Source: Candidatus Raymondbacteria bacterium RIFOXYA2_FULL_49_16 (lineage in GTDB: Bacteria > Fibrobacterota > OXYB2-FULL-49-7 > XYB2-FULL-49-35). Taken from it: 25,139 nt of DNA. A model generated the notes under the pieces. That model worked only from the letters and a program-made list of their open reading frames with translations, was not told the origin of the DNA and ran no database searches. This document shows positions 1-7,638 of the stretch, piece after piece (position 1 is the stretch's first letter; the number at the start of each line of letters is the position of its first letter). The stretch covers positions 6,681-31,819 of the forward strand of contig MFYT01000081.1 in assembly GCA_001789205.1 (NCBI GenBank), read 5' to 3'. The position numbers and the translations under genes are program-made.

Positions 1-1062
1 CGCGAGTTAACAGCCGCGCGGATCCCCTTCAAGGCGGGCATTGCCAAGACCGGGGTGGTCGCGCATATCAAGGGCAATGGCAGGGCGCCTGCCGTGCTTC
101 TGCGTGCTGACATGGACGGTATTGCCGTGGCTAAGGAGGAAACCGGTCTGGCCTACAGTTCGCGGCATTCCGGCTACATGCATGCCTGCGGACATGACGC
201 GCATACGGCCATGCTCCTGACTGCTGGCCATATTCTCAATAGCGCGAGGCGGGAACTGCCAGGTGACGTGATCCTCGTGTTCCAGCCAGCTGAAGAAGGC
301 AAGTGCGGAGGCAAGCTGGTCGTTGACTCTGGCGCGATCAATTGGAAAAACATCGGCTGCGCAGTCGCTCTGCACATGTGGGGGGTCAGCCCGGGACACA
401 CGTTCGGCTGGAATACAGGACCAGCATTCGCGTTTGCGGACAAATTCGAAGCCGCGATCATTGGCAGGGGCGGGCACGGTTCCGCGCCGTCCCAGACCCT
501 CGATCCAATCCCTGTGGCAGCGCAGGCGATCAACACCATCAACACAATCACGAGCCGCACGCTCAACATTCACAAGCAGGCGGTCGTATCCGTGTGTACG
601 GTCAACGGTGGCAGCGCGTTCAACGTGATTCCCGACCGCGTGGACATCAAAGGCACAGTCCGGACCTACGAAGCGCCACTCCGGAATCGGATTGCCGCGC
701 AACTGAAAAGAATCTTCGTCCATACGGCCCGGGCCTCGGGATTAAAAGCCGAGTTCCAGTTCCACAAATTCTACCCAGTCCTGATCAATGACCGGAATAT
801 CGCGGAGCTGGGCAGGGATGTGGCCCAGAGGATTTTCGGCAAGAAGGCTGTCAAGGAGATGCAGCCCACCATGGGTGGCGAGGATTTCTCCTATTTCCTG
901 CAAAAAGTGCCTGGCGCCATGTTCCTGCTGGGGTCTTCCCGGACAAAAAAACCAACTCCGCATCACAATTCGCTATTTGACATTGACGAATCTTCAATGA
1001 TAATGGGGGTTGAATTCTTGTGCAAGTTCGTATACCGTTTCCAGACAAAAGCCCAAAGGTGA
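1..1062 (+). CDS. M20D-family amidohydrolase / peptidase, 5' end missing
   Basis: The frame is open from base 1, so the N-terminus lies outside the window and 353 codons plus stop remain; the GTG at 55 is internal. Family M20D enzymes (hippurate hydrolase, N-acyl amino-acid amidohydrolase, AbgB types) are cytoplasmic two-metal hydrolases that cut an amide to release an amino acid or its derivative. The expected metal ligands are visible: the HACGHDAH motif (181-204) with its Cys and His, the Glu pair at 292-297, the His of ALHMWG (373-375), the dimerisation-lid motif GGHGSAP near 470-490, MGGEDFSYF (about 870-897), and the late HHN (961-969). The substrate cannot be read from sequence. The gene ends 28 nt from the stop of the convergent nitroreductase, and no terminator hairpin is seen between them. 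Confidence 0.9.
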   Translation, partial: RELTAARIPFKAGIAKTGVVAHIKGNGRAPAVLLRADMDGIAVAKEETGLAYSSRHSGYMHACGHDAHTAMLLTAGHILNSARRELPGDVILVFQPAEEGKCGGKLVVDSGAINWKNIGCAVALHMWGVSPGHTFGWNTGPAFAFADKFEAAIIGRGGHGSAPSQTLDPIPVAAQAINTINTITSRTLNIHKQAVVSVCTVNGGSAFNVIPDRVDIKGTVRTYEAPLRNRIAAQLKRIFVHTARASGLKAEFQFHKFYPVLINDRNIAELGRDVAQRIFGKKAVKEMQPTMGGEDFSYFLQKVPGAMFLLGSSRTKKPTPHHNSLFDIDESSMIMGVEFLCKFVYRFQTKAQR

Positions 1063-1090
1063 CTATACGGCATTCTGGAGGGTCATTGTT

Positions 1091-1603
1091 TTAAAAACCT
1101 TCAGAAACAACCAAGTCCTTCAGTTCTTTGCGTTTCTTCAGCTGCGCAGTGTCCGCGGCATGGCCAAGAGTTATGCAAATGACCGGTTCAATACCCTGCG
1201 GAATATTGAGGGCTTTCCGCGTTGCCGCAGGATCAAAGGCCGCTATCCAACACGTGCCCAGCCCCTCCTCTGTTGCGGCAAGGATCAAATGGTCGGCAAT
1301 AATGGTCGCGTCAACATCAGCATGGTTTTTCCCATCGTACGACCGCACCCATGCTTCCGCAACAACCGCGCACACAACAAGGATGATCGGCGCCTCGACA
1401 AACCAGTCACGCTTGTACATTGACTTCAACAGCTCACCGTTACCCTTGGTATGGACAACAACAATCCTGAAAGGCTGTCTGTTCGCGGCTGTAGGCGCCA
1501 GACAACCAGCCTTAAGAATACGGCTCAAAACCTCTTCTTGAACAGGGGTCGAAATATATTTTCGCGTGCTGTAGCGCCTTTGGATTAATTCAAAAAAATT
1601 CAT
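1091..1603 (-). CDS. Nitroreductase family protein
   Basis: This 170-residue protein belongs to the short nitroreductase family. These are FMN-dependent cytoplasmic oxidoreductases that reduce nitroaromatics, quinones or other acceptors with NAD(P)H. The N-terminal RRYSTRKY motif (residues 9-16) is the FMN-phosphate-binding signature, followed by APTAANRQPF (about 36-45). The EEGLGTCWIAAFD stretch near residue 115 is the second conserved flavin-contacting block. The length is normal for the single-domain subgroup. The ATG at 1603 is preceded on the minus strand by AGGAG at good spacing, which supports this start. It is transcribed divergently from the ParA-M23 gene across 220 bp of very AT-rich DNA. 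The physiological substrate is unknown. Confidence 0.9.
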   Translation of the reverse strand: MNFFELIQRRYSTRKYISTPVQEEVLSRILKAGCLAPTAANRQPFRIVVVHTKGNGELLKSMYKRDWFVEAPIILVVCAVVAEAWVRSYDGKNHADVDATIIADHLILAATEEGLGTCWIAAFDPAATRKALNIPQGIEPVICITLGHAADTAQLKKRKELKDLVVSEGF

Positions 1604-1823
1604 GGCACACTCCTATAATATCGTAAAATCGTTTAATTCATAAATATCATTAAAATATTAATGTATTACATTAGATTCACATAAAAACCGTTGATTTCAC
1701 TGGAGTCTTTAGATATATTATTTAATTGCCGCTTTAAAGTGATACTGGAGATCATTGAATAAATATATAATTTATTTACGTATTACATAAAGAATTAACA
1801 GATCAAAACCGAATAATAGAACA
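1604..1823. other. AT-rich divergent intergenic region
   Basis: These 220 bp separate two divergent genes and must hold promoters for both. The composition is strongly AT-rich compared with the flanking genes. The 9-base word GTATTACAT occurs twice in direct orientation, at 1663-1671 and 1780-1788. A TATAAT hexamer lies at 1766-1771 on the plus strand, but no convincing -35 box sits 17 bp upstream, so no promoter is called. No hairpin or small ORF was recognised. Confidence 0.5.
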
Positions 1824-3638
1824 ATGAAACACCTGATATTCACCGATAATGACCAAGGCGGCGTTATCCTGGTCGCCAATATCAAGGGTGGCGTGGGAAA
1901 ATCGACCATTGCCACAAATCTCGCTTCAAGTTTCGCATCGCGCGGACCAACGCTTCTCATAGACCTTGATGTTCAGGGCAGCGCAACATCTGCCCTGGGA
2001 AAAAACCCTACCTCATTCAAGAAAACCAGCGCTCTCCTCTTAAAACAGCGCTTTTACCCCAAAGAAACCCTTGCTCCCTCAAAATTGACCACAACGCTTT
2101 TTGGGCGGACCAGAAATCGATTCAACACCCTTCTGCTTGGCAGAAACAGCGATATTACCAAGGTCGCGGTTAATATCATGCCTGGTCTCGACCTCATTCC
2201 CGCAAATACCAATCTCTTTTTCAAACTCAAGCACAAACACATAAAGAATCTCATCTTTTCCCTCGACGTGTGCAGGGAATACTACAAATACGTTGTCATT
2301 GATACAGCCTCAATCTGGGACGATATGATCAAGGCTCTCTTTATCGCCTCGGACATAAATCTGGTCCCCGTGACCCTCAATGCGCTGGCCACAAAGAGCC
2401 TGAAAACCTACGCGAATGAAATCGGAAAACTGATTAAAAAAAATCCGCATATCAACGTCCGTATCGTGAAAAACGAGGTGTATGGCACGCGTTCAACCAC
2501 CAACACCGGAAAGATCCGGACAATGAACGAAAACCGCACCTTTCTCCATTCGCTCTTCGAATCCTTCTCAAAGGCGCCGGAAAGCGGTGTCTTTACCCTG
2601 CCCCGTTCAATTGTACTCAACCTGGAAATTCCTGAAAGTTCGGTCATCCGCCATGCGCAAGACAGCGGCATAAGCCTCAATCAGCTCAAAGCAACTGGCC
2701 TGTTAAAAAAAGCCTTTGGCCAGCTTACAGATTCTATCCAGTATATCCTGAACAGAGTCGCCGCTGAAAAAATGGAAAAGAGACCCTGGTATTACGCGTT
2801 TGTCCGCGAACGTCTGAAAAGCTTTGCCAAAGCGGCGATCTTCCTTTTCATAGTGCTGCGCGGCGCAAGCCTTTTCAACGGCGAAACCCCTGCGGTCAGC
2901 ACGCCCTCAATGCTCGAAAAAACATACATTGCGCCAATCGCGCATGAATTCAAGGACAACGAGTCTCTCTATCAGATCGCAAAATACGCCATATCAGAAT
3001 ACCGGGCCATGGTGCCCTCAAGCGGCGATATTGATCGATACGTAAATGAAATGGTCACCATTCATAACCTCACCGCCCACCAGACCCGCCAGTCCATGAT
3101 CAGAAACAACGGCTATATTGAACGGGGTACAACCCTCACCTTTTATCCCCCTGCGTTCATTCACAACAAAAACTACGAAGTAGACAGGGAAATATTCGCC
3201 TACTATAAAACCCTTGTCGAGGACGAGCACCCCTATATCACTGGTTTGTGGTGTGAACGGGGCCTTGGCGGCGGCGAACCCCACACAGGCGTTGATATCG
3301 CCTGCAGGCTTGGCAGCAGGATCATATCGCCAATCGACGGCATTGTAAGAACCGAGACAAACGGCCGCGGCGGTAACATGGTGGTCATCCACAAGGACGA
3401 TTTTGTCCTCCTGTTCGCCCATATGGACCAACGGTTTGTCAAACAAGGTGACAGGGTAAGAAAAGGCCAAGTCATCGGCACCGTGGGACTTACTGGTGTC
3501 ACCTCCGGGCCCCACGTCCATTTCGGATATGGCATCCGTTCCCCAAAAGACCCGCAGCGTTTCGAATATATTGACCCCAACAATTTCATTTTCAGGCAGA
3601 ATTTTTATAGCGACAAGCTGAGCGCAGCCGGATTCTGA
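1824..3638 (+). CDS. ParA/MinD-like ATPase fused to LysM-like and M23 peptidase domains
   Basis: This is a 604-residue multidomain protein. Residues 14-310 form a ParA/MinD-type ATPase: deviant Walker A KGGVGKST (21-28), Walker A' LLIDLDVQGS (44-53), LDLIPAN (122-128), and Walker B VVIDTAS (157-163), with TAS in place of the usual TPP. Basic residues (316-336) precede a hydrophobic stretch at about 334-351, which I read as one membrane segment interrupted by Arg346. Residues 373-440 look LysM-like (ESLYQIAK ... RGTTLTFYP). Residues 470-590 are an M23 (LytM) zinc endopeptidase with HTGVD (His487, Asp491), His533 and PHVH (His564, His566), so its catalytic set is complete. The inferred topology is ATPase in the cytoplasm and hydrolase in the periplasm. 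The ATG at 1824 lacks a Shine-Dalgarno, but an in-frame stop at 1788 leaves no other ATG. lptD follows after 8 nt. Confidence 0.88.
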   Translation: MKHLIFTDNDQGGVILVANIKGGVGKSTIATNLASSFASRGPTLLIDLDVQGSATSALGKNPTSFKKTSALLLKQRFYPKETLAPSKLTTTLFGRTRNRFNTLLLGRNSDITKVAVNIMPGLDLIPANTNLFFKLKHKHIKNLIFSLDVCREYYKYVVIDTASIWDDMIKALFIASDINLVPVTLNALATKSLKTYANEIGKLIKKNPHINVRIVKNEVYGTRSTTNTGKIRTMNENRTFLHSLFESFSKAPESGVFTLPRSIVLNLEIPESSVIRHAQDSGISLNQLKATGLLKKAFGQLTDSIQYILNRVAAEKMEKRPWYYAFVRERLKSFAKAAIFLFIVLRGASLFNGETPAVSTPSMLEKTYIAPIAHEFKDNESLYQIAKYAISEYRAMVPSSGDIDRYVNEMVTIHNLTAHQTRQSMIRNNGYIERGTTLTFYPPAFIHNKNYEVDREIFAYYKTLVEDEHPYITGLWCERGLGGGEPHTGVDIACRLGSRIISPIDGIVRTETNGRGGNMVVIHKDDFVLLFAHMDQRFVKQGDRVRKGQVIGTVGLTGVTSGPHVHFGYGIRSPKDPQRFEYIDPNNFIFRQNFYSDKLSAAGF

Positions 3639-3646
3639 TCCCCGTT

Positions 3647-6226
3647 ATGCCCGCGCATCTGCTCCACCCACGCAGAAAACTCATGGCAGTCTGTCTGTGC
3701 GTCCTTGTTCTGGCATACGCGGGAACAGCCTTTGCGGCAGAGGGGCAGGGACCGCCGGATTCAACCCTGAAAGCCGACTCGTCCGGCCGGCAAACAGCGG
3801 CCGTTCACGATACCATCGCCTATGCGGCGGACAAGATAATATACAACAATAATGACAGTTTGCTCATGCTTCTTGGCAACGCGGAACTCAGCCAGGAAGG
3901 TATGAAACTTAAGGCCGATACCATCCTTTTTCACACAAACACCAGGATACTCGAGGCCATGGGGACCCCTATTCTCGACCAGGGCGCTGAATCGGTGAAT
4001 GGCGAAAGCATGACATACGATATGAACACGAAAAAGGGAAAGGTTCGGTACGGTACCGCCCGGTCAAAAGGCGATGTGTACAACGGCGCGGAGATCGGCC
4101 GTATGGAAGACGCCACATTCCTTGTACGCAACGGCGACTATTCGACCTGTGACATCGACACCGCCCCCCATTATTTCTTCTTCAGTAAAAACATGAAGAT
4201 GATCCCGGGCGATAAGATTATCGCAAAACCAGTGGTGCTTAACATTGGTGACGCGCCAGTGGGCGTGCTCCCCTTTTTCATATTCCCGACAAAAAAGGGA
4301 CGCTGTTCGGGCCTGCTCACGCCGCGGTGGGGCGAATTTCCGGAAAATGGCAACCGGGCGTCCTACCTGAACAACGTGGGATATTACTTCGCCATAAACG
4401 ATTATACCGACCTCGAGACCAAAGTCGATTTCACCAACGGCGATGGCTTCTTTTTCAAACGCATCTACCTGGATAACAGATTTGCCTACAACAAACGCTA
4501 CTGGCTCAATGGCAATATTAACGGACGTTTCGACCTTTCCCGTTCCGACAATACCCAATCGCAAAACTATGGATTGAGCTATTCGCACAACCAAAATCTC
4601 TTTTACCCTGATGGGTCTTTTTACATGCGCGGTTCTGGTGAAATTGTCGGCAACAGCAGCTATTACCGGAAAAGTACGCTCGACCGCGAAGATTACCTTA
4701 AAAGACAGCTCACTTCCAACATGGCCATTGTGAGACAATGGAAAGAAGCGGGAATCACGGCAAATACTGATTTCAAGTACGAGGAAGACCTGGACAGCAA
4801 AGAAAACAAGCTCAGTCTGCCCTCGTTCAGCGTTTCGTCGGTGCAACGCCCTCTCTCAGTCCTCGCGGCGCCATTCATGAAAGAACGCGAGAACGATGTG
4901 AGCGTACCGCCTGACAGCCAGCCTTGGTACGAAAAGATTAAATTCGGATACGGCGCCAGGGGAATCAACCGGAAAGAAAGGGTGCGAGAGCGGCGGTATA
5001 ATCTCATCGATACCGCCTACGACACTTCATATGTCATGCGGAACAATCAGGCAATGGACATGCGGCACGACCTCTCCTTTTCAATTTCCCCTTCGCCGCG
5101 TGTCTCATATATAAACATCAGTCCCCGGCTCTCCCTGGCCAGCAACTGGTTTTTCAAGGAACGAACGCAAACAGGCATCGCCGCAATCAGCGAACGCAGG
5201 TATTACAATTCAGCCAAAGCGTACGATACAGTCTATACGTGGGACACACTGCCTGGTATCAATTTCAACCACCGCGAGGAATTCAGCACCGGCCTTGACC
5301 TGGGCACCCAGCTCTATGGCATTGCCATGCTGAACCTGGGGCCGCTCATTGGCTTCAGGCATACCTTTCAGCCGTCGGTGGGCTATACCTTCAGCCCCAA
5401 ACTGGAGGGTGGAGAACGGTATATCTCGGCAGGCACGGCCAACAGTGGCAACAGGGACGAACAGCAGCGCATTGATTTCAGGGCAAACAACACCTTTCAG
5501 ATGAAGGTTGCCGGCGATCCTGAAGCGGAAAATCCAAAGGACAAGACGATCAGCCTGATGAACCTGAATCTTTCGACCGGGTACAACTTTGCCGCAAAAC
5601 CCGGCACACGCAAACTGGGCGACCTCCAAAGCTCTGCTTCTACCAACCTCTACTCGCTGCAGTTGAGTTATAGTGGCAGCCACACTTTTTATGATGATAA
5701 TGACAACCTGCTCTGGTCGCAGGCAGACGCTTCTCTTGTGAAACGCCTACCCAGCCTCCGCTCCCTGCGCCTCTCAGCTTCAACTGGCGCCCAGCTTTCA
5801 GGCACTTTTTCAAACGGACTGGTCGATATAAAGACACTGCTGCCCGATACCGCTAAAATGAATCCTTGGAATTTTGCGGCAAATTTCGGCTATTCATACA
5901 GCTCCTCTTACAATACGACCTTTAAGGTCTTTGAAAAAAGCACCACCTTTTCCTTGCGCGATCAGTTTACACTGAATTTTACCGACAACTGGCGCGTCTC
6001 CTATTCCAGCCGCTACGACTTTGAAAACAACGAATTAACAGAACAAAGCATGGATCTTTTGAGAAATTTCCATTGCTGGGAAGCGAACTTTCATTGGATC
6101 ATCAATGGGTATAGGGCAGGATATTATCTGAGAATAAATATCAAAGAAATACCCGATATAAAGATTGAGAAACGGGGCGGCGAAGCCGGAGGCATGCTGT
6201 TTCCCGGTCAGGGATATTACTATTAA
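3647..6226 (+). CDS. lptD: LptD-like outer-membrane LPS assembly protein
   Basis: This 859-residue exported protein matches LptD, the outer-membrane beta-barrel that inserts lipopolysaccharide into the outer leaflet. A signal peptide is clear: basic LHPRRK, a hydrophobic core at about 12-26, and cleavage near AFAA/EG (about 31). Residues 55-135 form an OstA/LptA-like beta-jellyroll (AYAADKIIYNNNDSLLMLLG ...). Next comes the family block GDYSTCDID ... PHYFFFSKNMKMIPGDKIIAKPV (about 163-200) and LLTPRWGEFPENG. The remainder is rich in alternating aromatic/polar strands typical of a barrel. The C-terminal LRINIKEIPDIKIEK resembles the FCB-type LptD ending. The start has no clear Shine-Dalgarno; Met13 is the alternative start. 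Spacing of 8 nt from the ParA-M23 gene suggests a shared transcript. Only isolated cysteines are visible, so the E. coli disulfide scheme is not obviously conserved. Confidence 0.88.
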   Translation: MPAHLLHPRRKLMAVCLCVLVLAYAGTAFAAEGQGPPDSTLKADSSGRQTAAVHDTIAYAADKIIYNNNDSLLMLLGNAELSQEGMKLKADTILFHTNTRILEAMGTPILDQGAESVNGESMTYDMNTKKGKVRYGTARSKGDVYNGAEIGRMEDATFLVRNGDYSTCDIDTAPHYFFFSKNMKMIPGDKIIAKPVVLNIGDAPVGVLPFFIFPTKKGRCSGLLTPRWGEFPENGNRASYLNNVGYYFAINDYTDLETKVDFTNGDGFFFKRIYLDNRFAYNKRYWLNGNINGRFDLSRSDNTQSQNYGLSYSHNQNLFYPDGSFYMRGSGEIVGNSSYYRKSTLDREDYLKRQLTSNMAIVRQWKEAGITANTDFKYEEDLDSKENKLSLPSFSVSSVQRPLSVLAAPFMKERENDVSVPPDSQPWYEKIKFGYGARGINRKERVRERRYNLIDTAYDTSYVMRNNQAMDMRHDLSFSISPSPRVSYINISPRLSLASNWFFKERTQTGIAAISERRYYNSAKAYDTVYTWDTLPGINFNHREEFSTGLDLGTQLYGIAMLNLGPLIGFRHTFQPSVGYTFSPKLEGGERYISAGTANSGNRDEQQRIDFRANNTFQMKVAGDPEAENPKDKTISLMNLNLSTGYNFAAKPGTRKLGDLQSSASTNLYSLQLSYSGSHTFYDDNDNLLWSQADASLVKRLPSLRSLRLSASTGAQLSGTFSNGLVDIKTLLPDTAKMNPWNFAANFGYSYSSSYNTTFKVFEKSTTFSLRDQFTLNFTDNWRVSYSSRYDFENNELTEQSMDLLRNFHCWEANFHWIINGYRAGYYLRINIKEIPDIKIEKRGGEAGGMLFPGQGYYY

Positions 6227-6281
6227 AACAAATGATTCTCCTGATCAAAGAATATTATTTTTTTAGACAAAGGAGACCTGC

Positions 6282-6797
6282 ATGAAATATATATTCGTTG
6301 CGGCGCTATTTTCGGGCATGCTTTTTATGCTGTTTGCACAGGAGAAAAAACAGGAACCCGCCTACGTGGGTCCGGGCAAGTGTAAAATGTGCCACAATGC
6401 AAAAGCCAAGGGAGAACAGTATGCCAAATGGCAGGGTGAAAAGCACTCCAAGGCCTTTCAGACCCTGCAGGGCGAAGAAGCCGCGGCGCTGGCGAATAAA
6501 ATGAAAATCGTGGACGCGTCAACAGATCCAAAGTGCCTCAAATGCCATATCACCGACGCTTTCATACAGAAAGATGGCGTGTCGTGCGAAACCTGTCATG
6601 GACCGGGAAGTCTTTATAAAACAATGCCCGTCATGAAAGACAAGAAAAAAGCCATGGAACTCGGGCTCATAGAACCCGCGAAGGAACTGTGCGTCAAATG
6701 CCACAATCCAGAAAGCCCCACGTATAAGCCCTTCACATACGAAGATGCAATCAAAATCGTCATGCATCCCAATCCGCAGCGCAAAAAAGAGGAATGA
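6282..6797 (+). CDS. Tetraheme c-type cytochrome, cytochrome c554-like, exported
   Basis: This 171-residue protein has a signal sequence (residues 1-19, cleavage near FA/QE) and four CxxCH heme-binding motifs: CKMCH (34-38), CLKCH (85-89), CETCH (102-106) and CVKCH (137-141). His55, in the EKHSKAF segment, is a plausible distal ligand of the kind seen in the cytochrome c554 family. It should act in the periplasm as an electron carrier or small reductase subunit; its partner is not visible here. A strong AAGGAGA Shine-Dalgarno precedes the ATG. A 5-bp stem followed by a T-run (about 6233-6256) lies just upstream and could weakly terminate lptD transcription. The stop codon overlaps the region of the yedF-like start, which indicates one operon with the next two genes. 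Confidence 0.88.
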   Translation: MKYIFVAALFSGMLFMLFAQEKKQEPAYVGPGKCKMCHNAKAKGEQYAKWQGEKHSKAFQTLQGEEAAALANKMKIVDASTDPKCLKCHITDAFIQKDGVSCETCHGPGSLYKTMPVMKDKKKAMELGLIEPAKELCVKCHNPESPTYKPFTYEDAIKIVMHPNPQRKKEE

Positions 6798-6799
6798 AT

Positions 6800-7405
6800 A
6801 TGGAACGGCTTGTTGATGCGCGCGGAATGCTTTGCCCCAAACCACTCATTCTGACTAAAAAGGCCCTTATGTCCGCGGACCAGGGCGACACGCTGAAAAT
6901 CCTCATCGACAACGAGACGTCAAAAAACAATGTCGCGCGTTTTCTCGCTGACAACATGCTACCACCAATAATCTCAGAGGCAAACGGCGTCTTCACCCTT
7001 TTTGCTGCGGTAAAAAAAGGCTCTTTAGCCCAACCCGATGCCGAAAGCTACTGCGCCGTTTCTTCCGTAAAACCCCCTGTTGTTCTGGTCTCGGGAAACA
7101 CCATTGGCAAGGGTTCAGACGAACTGGGAGCAGTGCTTGCAAAAGGTTTCATCAACACGATCAAAGAGGTCTCGCCCCTGCCCCAGGCGGTCATTTTAAT
7201 CAACAGCGGTGTCCTTCTCGCGTGCGAAGGTTCGTCTCTTATCGAACCGCTGAAAGAACTGGAAGCCAAGGGGGTCAAGGTGCTCTGCTGCGGCACATGT
7301 GTTGATTTTTTCAACAAAAAAAACGCCCTGCGTACAGGCGTCATTTCAAACGCGTATGACATCCTGACCCTTCTTTCTCAGGCAGGCCATGTCATCCCAT
7401 TATGA
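6800..7405 (+). CDS. yedF: YedF-like sulfurtransferase-type selenium metabolism protein
   Basis: The N-terminal ~70 residues form a TusA/SirA-like domain with the CPxP motif (Cys12-Pro15 from this start), the persulfide or selenide carrier site of that family. The C-terminal ~110 residues are DsrE-like and carry the CCGTCVDFF motif (about residues 163-171) expected in the two-domain YedF proteins linked with selenium metabolism. An ATG at 6794 overlaps the cytochrome stop, but GAGGA at 6789-6793 is ideally spaced for the ATG at 6800, so I chose 6800 (201 residues). The gene overlaps the next one by four bases (ATGA). No selD or selA is in the window, so the selenium link rests on family knowledge. 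Confidence 0.83.
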   Translation: MERLVDARGMLCPKPLILTKKALMSADQGDTLKILIDNETSKNNVARFLADNMLPPIISEANGVFTLFAAVKKGSLAQPDAESYCAVSSVKPPVVLVSGNTIGKGSDELGAVLAKGFINTIKEVSPLPQAVILINSGVLLACEGSSLIEPLKELEAKGVKVLCCGTCVDFFNKKNALRTGVISNAYDILTLLSQAGHVIPL

Positions 7406-7629
7406 ACAACACCTGCATTGCGCTGCTTGGGTCAACCCGCGCCACCATGGCATGTGAAGAGCTCTGTCTTGCGGCAGGCGTTCAGTGCGCCATTGTCCCG
7501 GTTCCCCGAGAAATTACCGCGGAATGCGGCGTGGCCCTGGAAGCCGCCCGGGCAGACCAGTCCCGAATACAATCCCTGTGTGAAAACGCTGGCTTTGCCC
7601 CGCAATTCTTCCACAGGTACGAATCCTAG
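7402..7629 (+). CDS. DUF3343 putative Se/S carrier-like protein
   Basis: This 75-residue protein matches the DUF3343 pattern, which has been annotated as a putative selenium/sulfur carrier-like domain. The hallmarks are an N-terminal beta strand with a small-residue turn (CIALLGSTRATMACEELC), then VPVPREITAECGVALE, where PRxIxxxCGxALE is the conserved core, and a short C-terminal element. The Cys of ECGVA (residue 42) is the likely functional thiol. It starts inside the yedF-like stop (ATGA overlap), so translation should be coupled, and the pairing of YedF with DUF3343 is a known association. Its stop lies 9 nt from the stop of the convergent regulator, and no terminator is evident in that gap. 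Confidence 0.78.
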   Translation: MNNTCIALLGSTRATMACEELCLAAGVQCAIVPVPREITAECGVALEAARADQSRIQSLCENAGFAPQFFHRYES

Positions 7630-7638
7630 AAAGACCCG

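Noticed and set aside
7-723. 238-codon minus-strand ORF opposite the M20 amidohydrolase
   Set aside because: It lies entirely antisense to a gene with clear catalytic motifs, has no recognisable domain and has a composition typical of a shadow frame.
4064-4846. 260-codon minus-strand ORF opposite lptD
   Set aside because: It is antisense to a well-supported LptD gene and shows no family motif or ribosome site.
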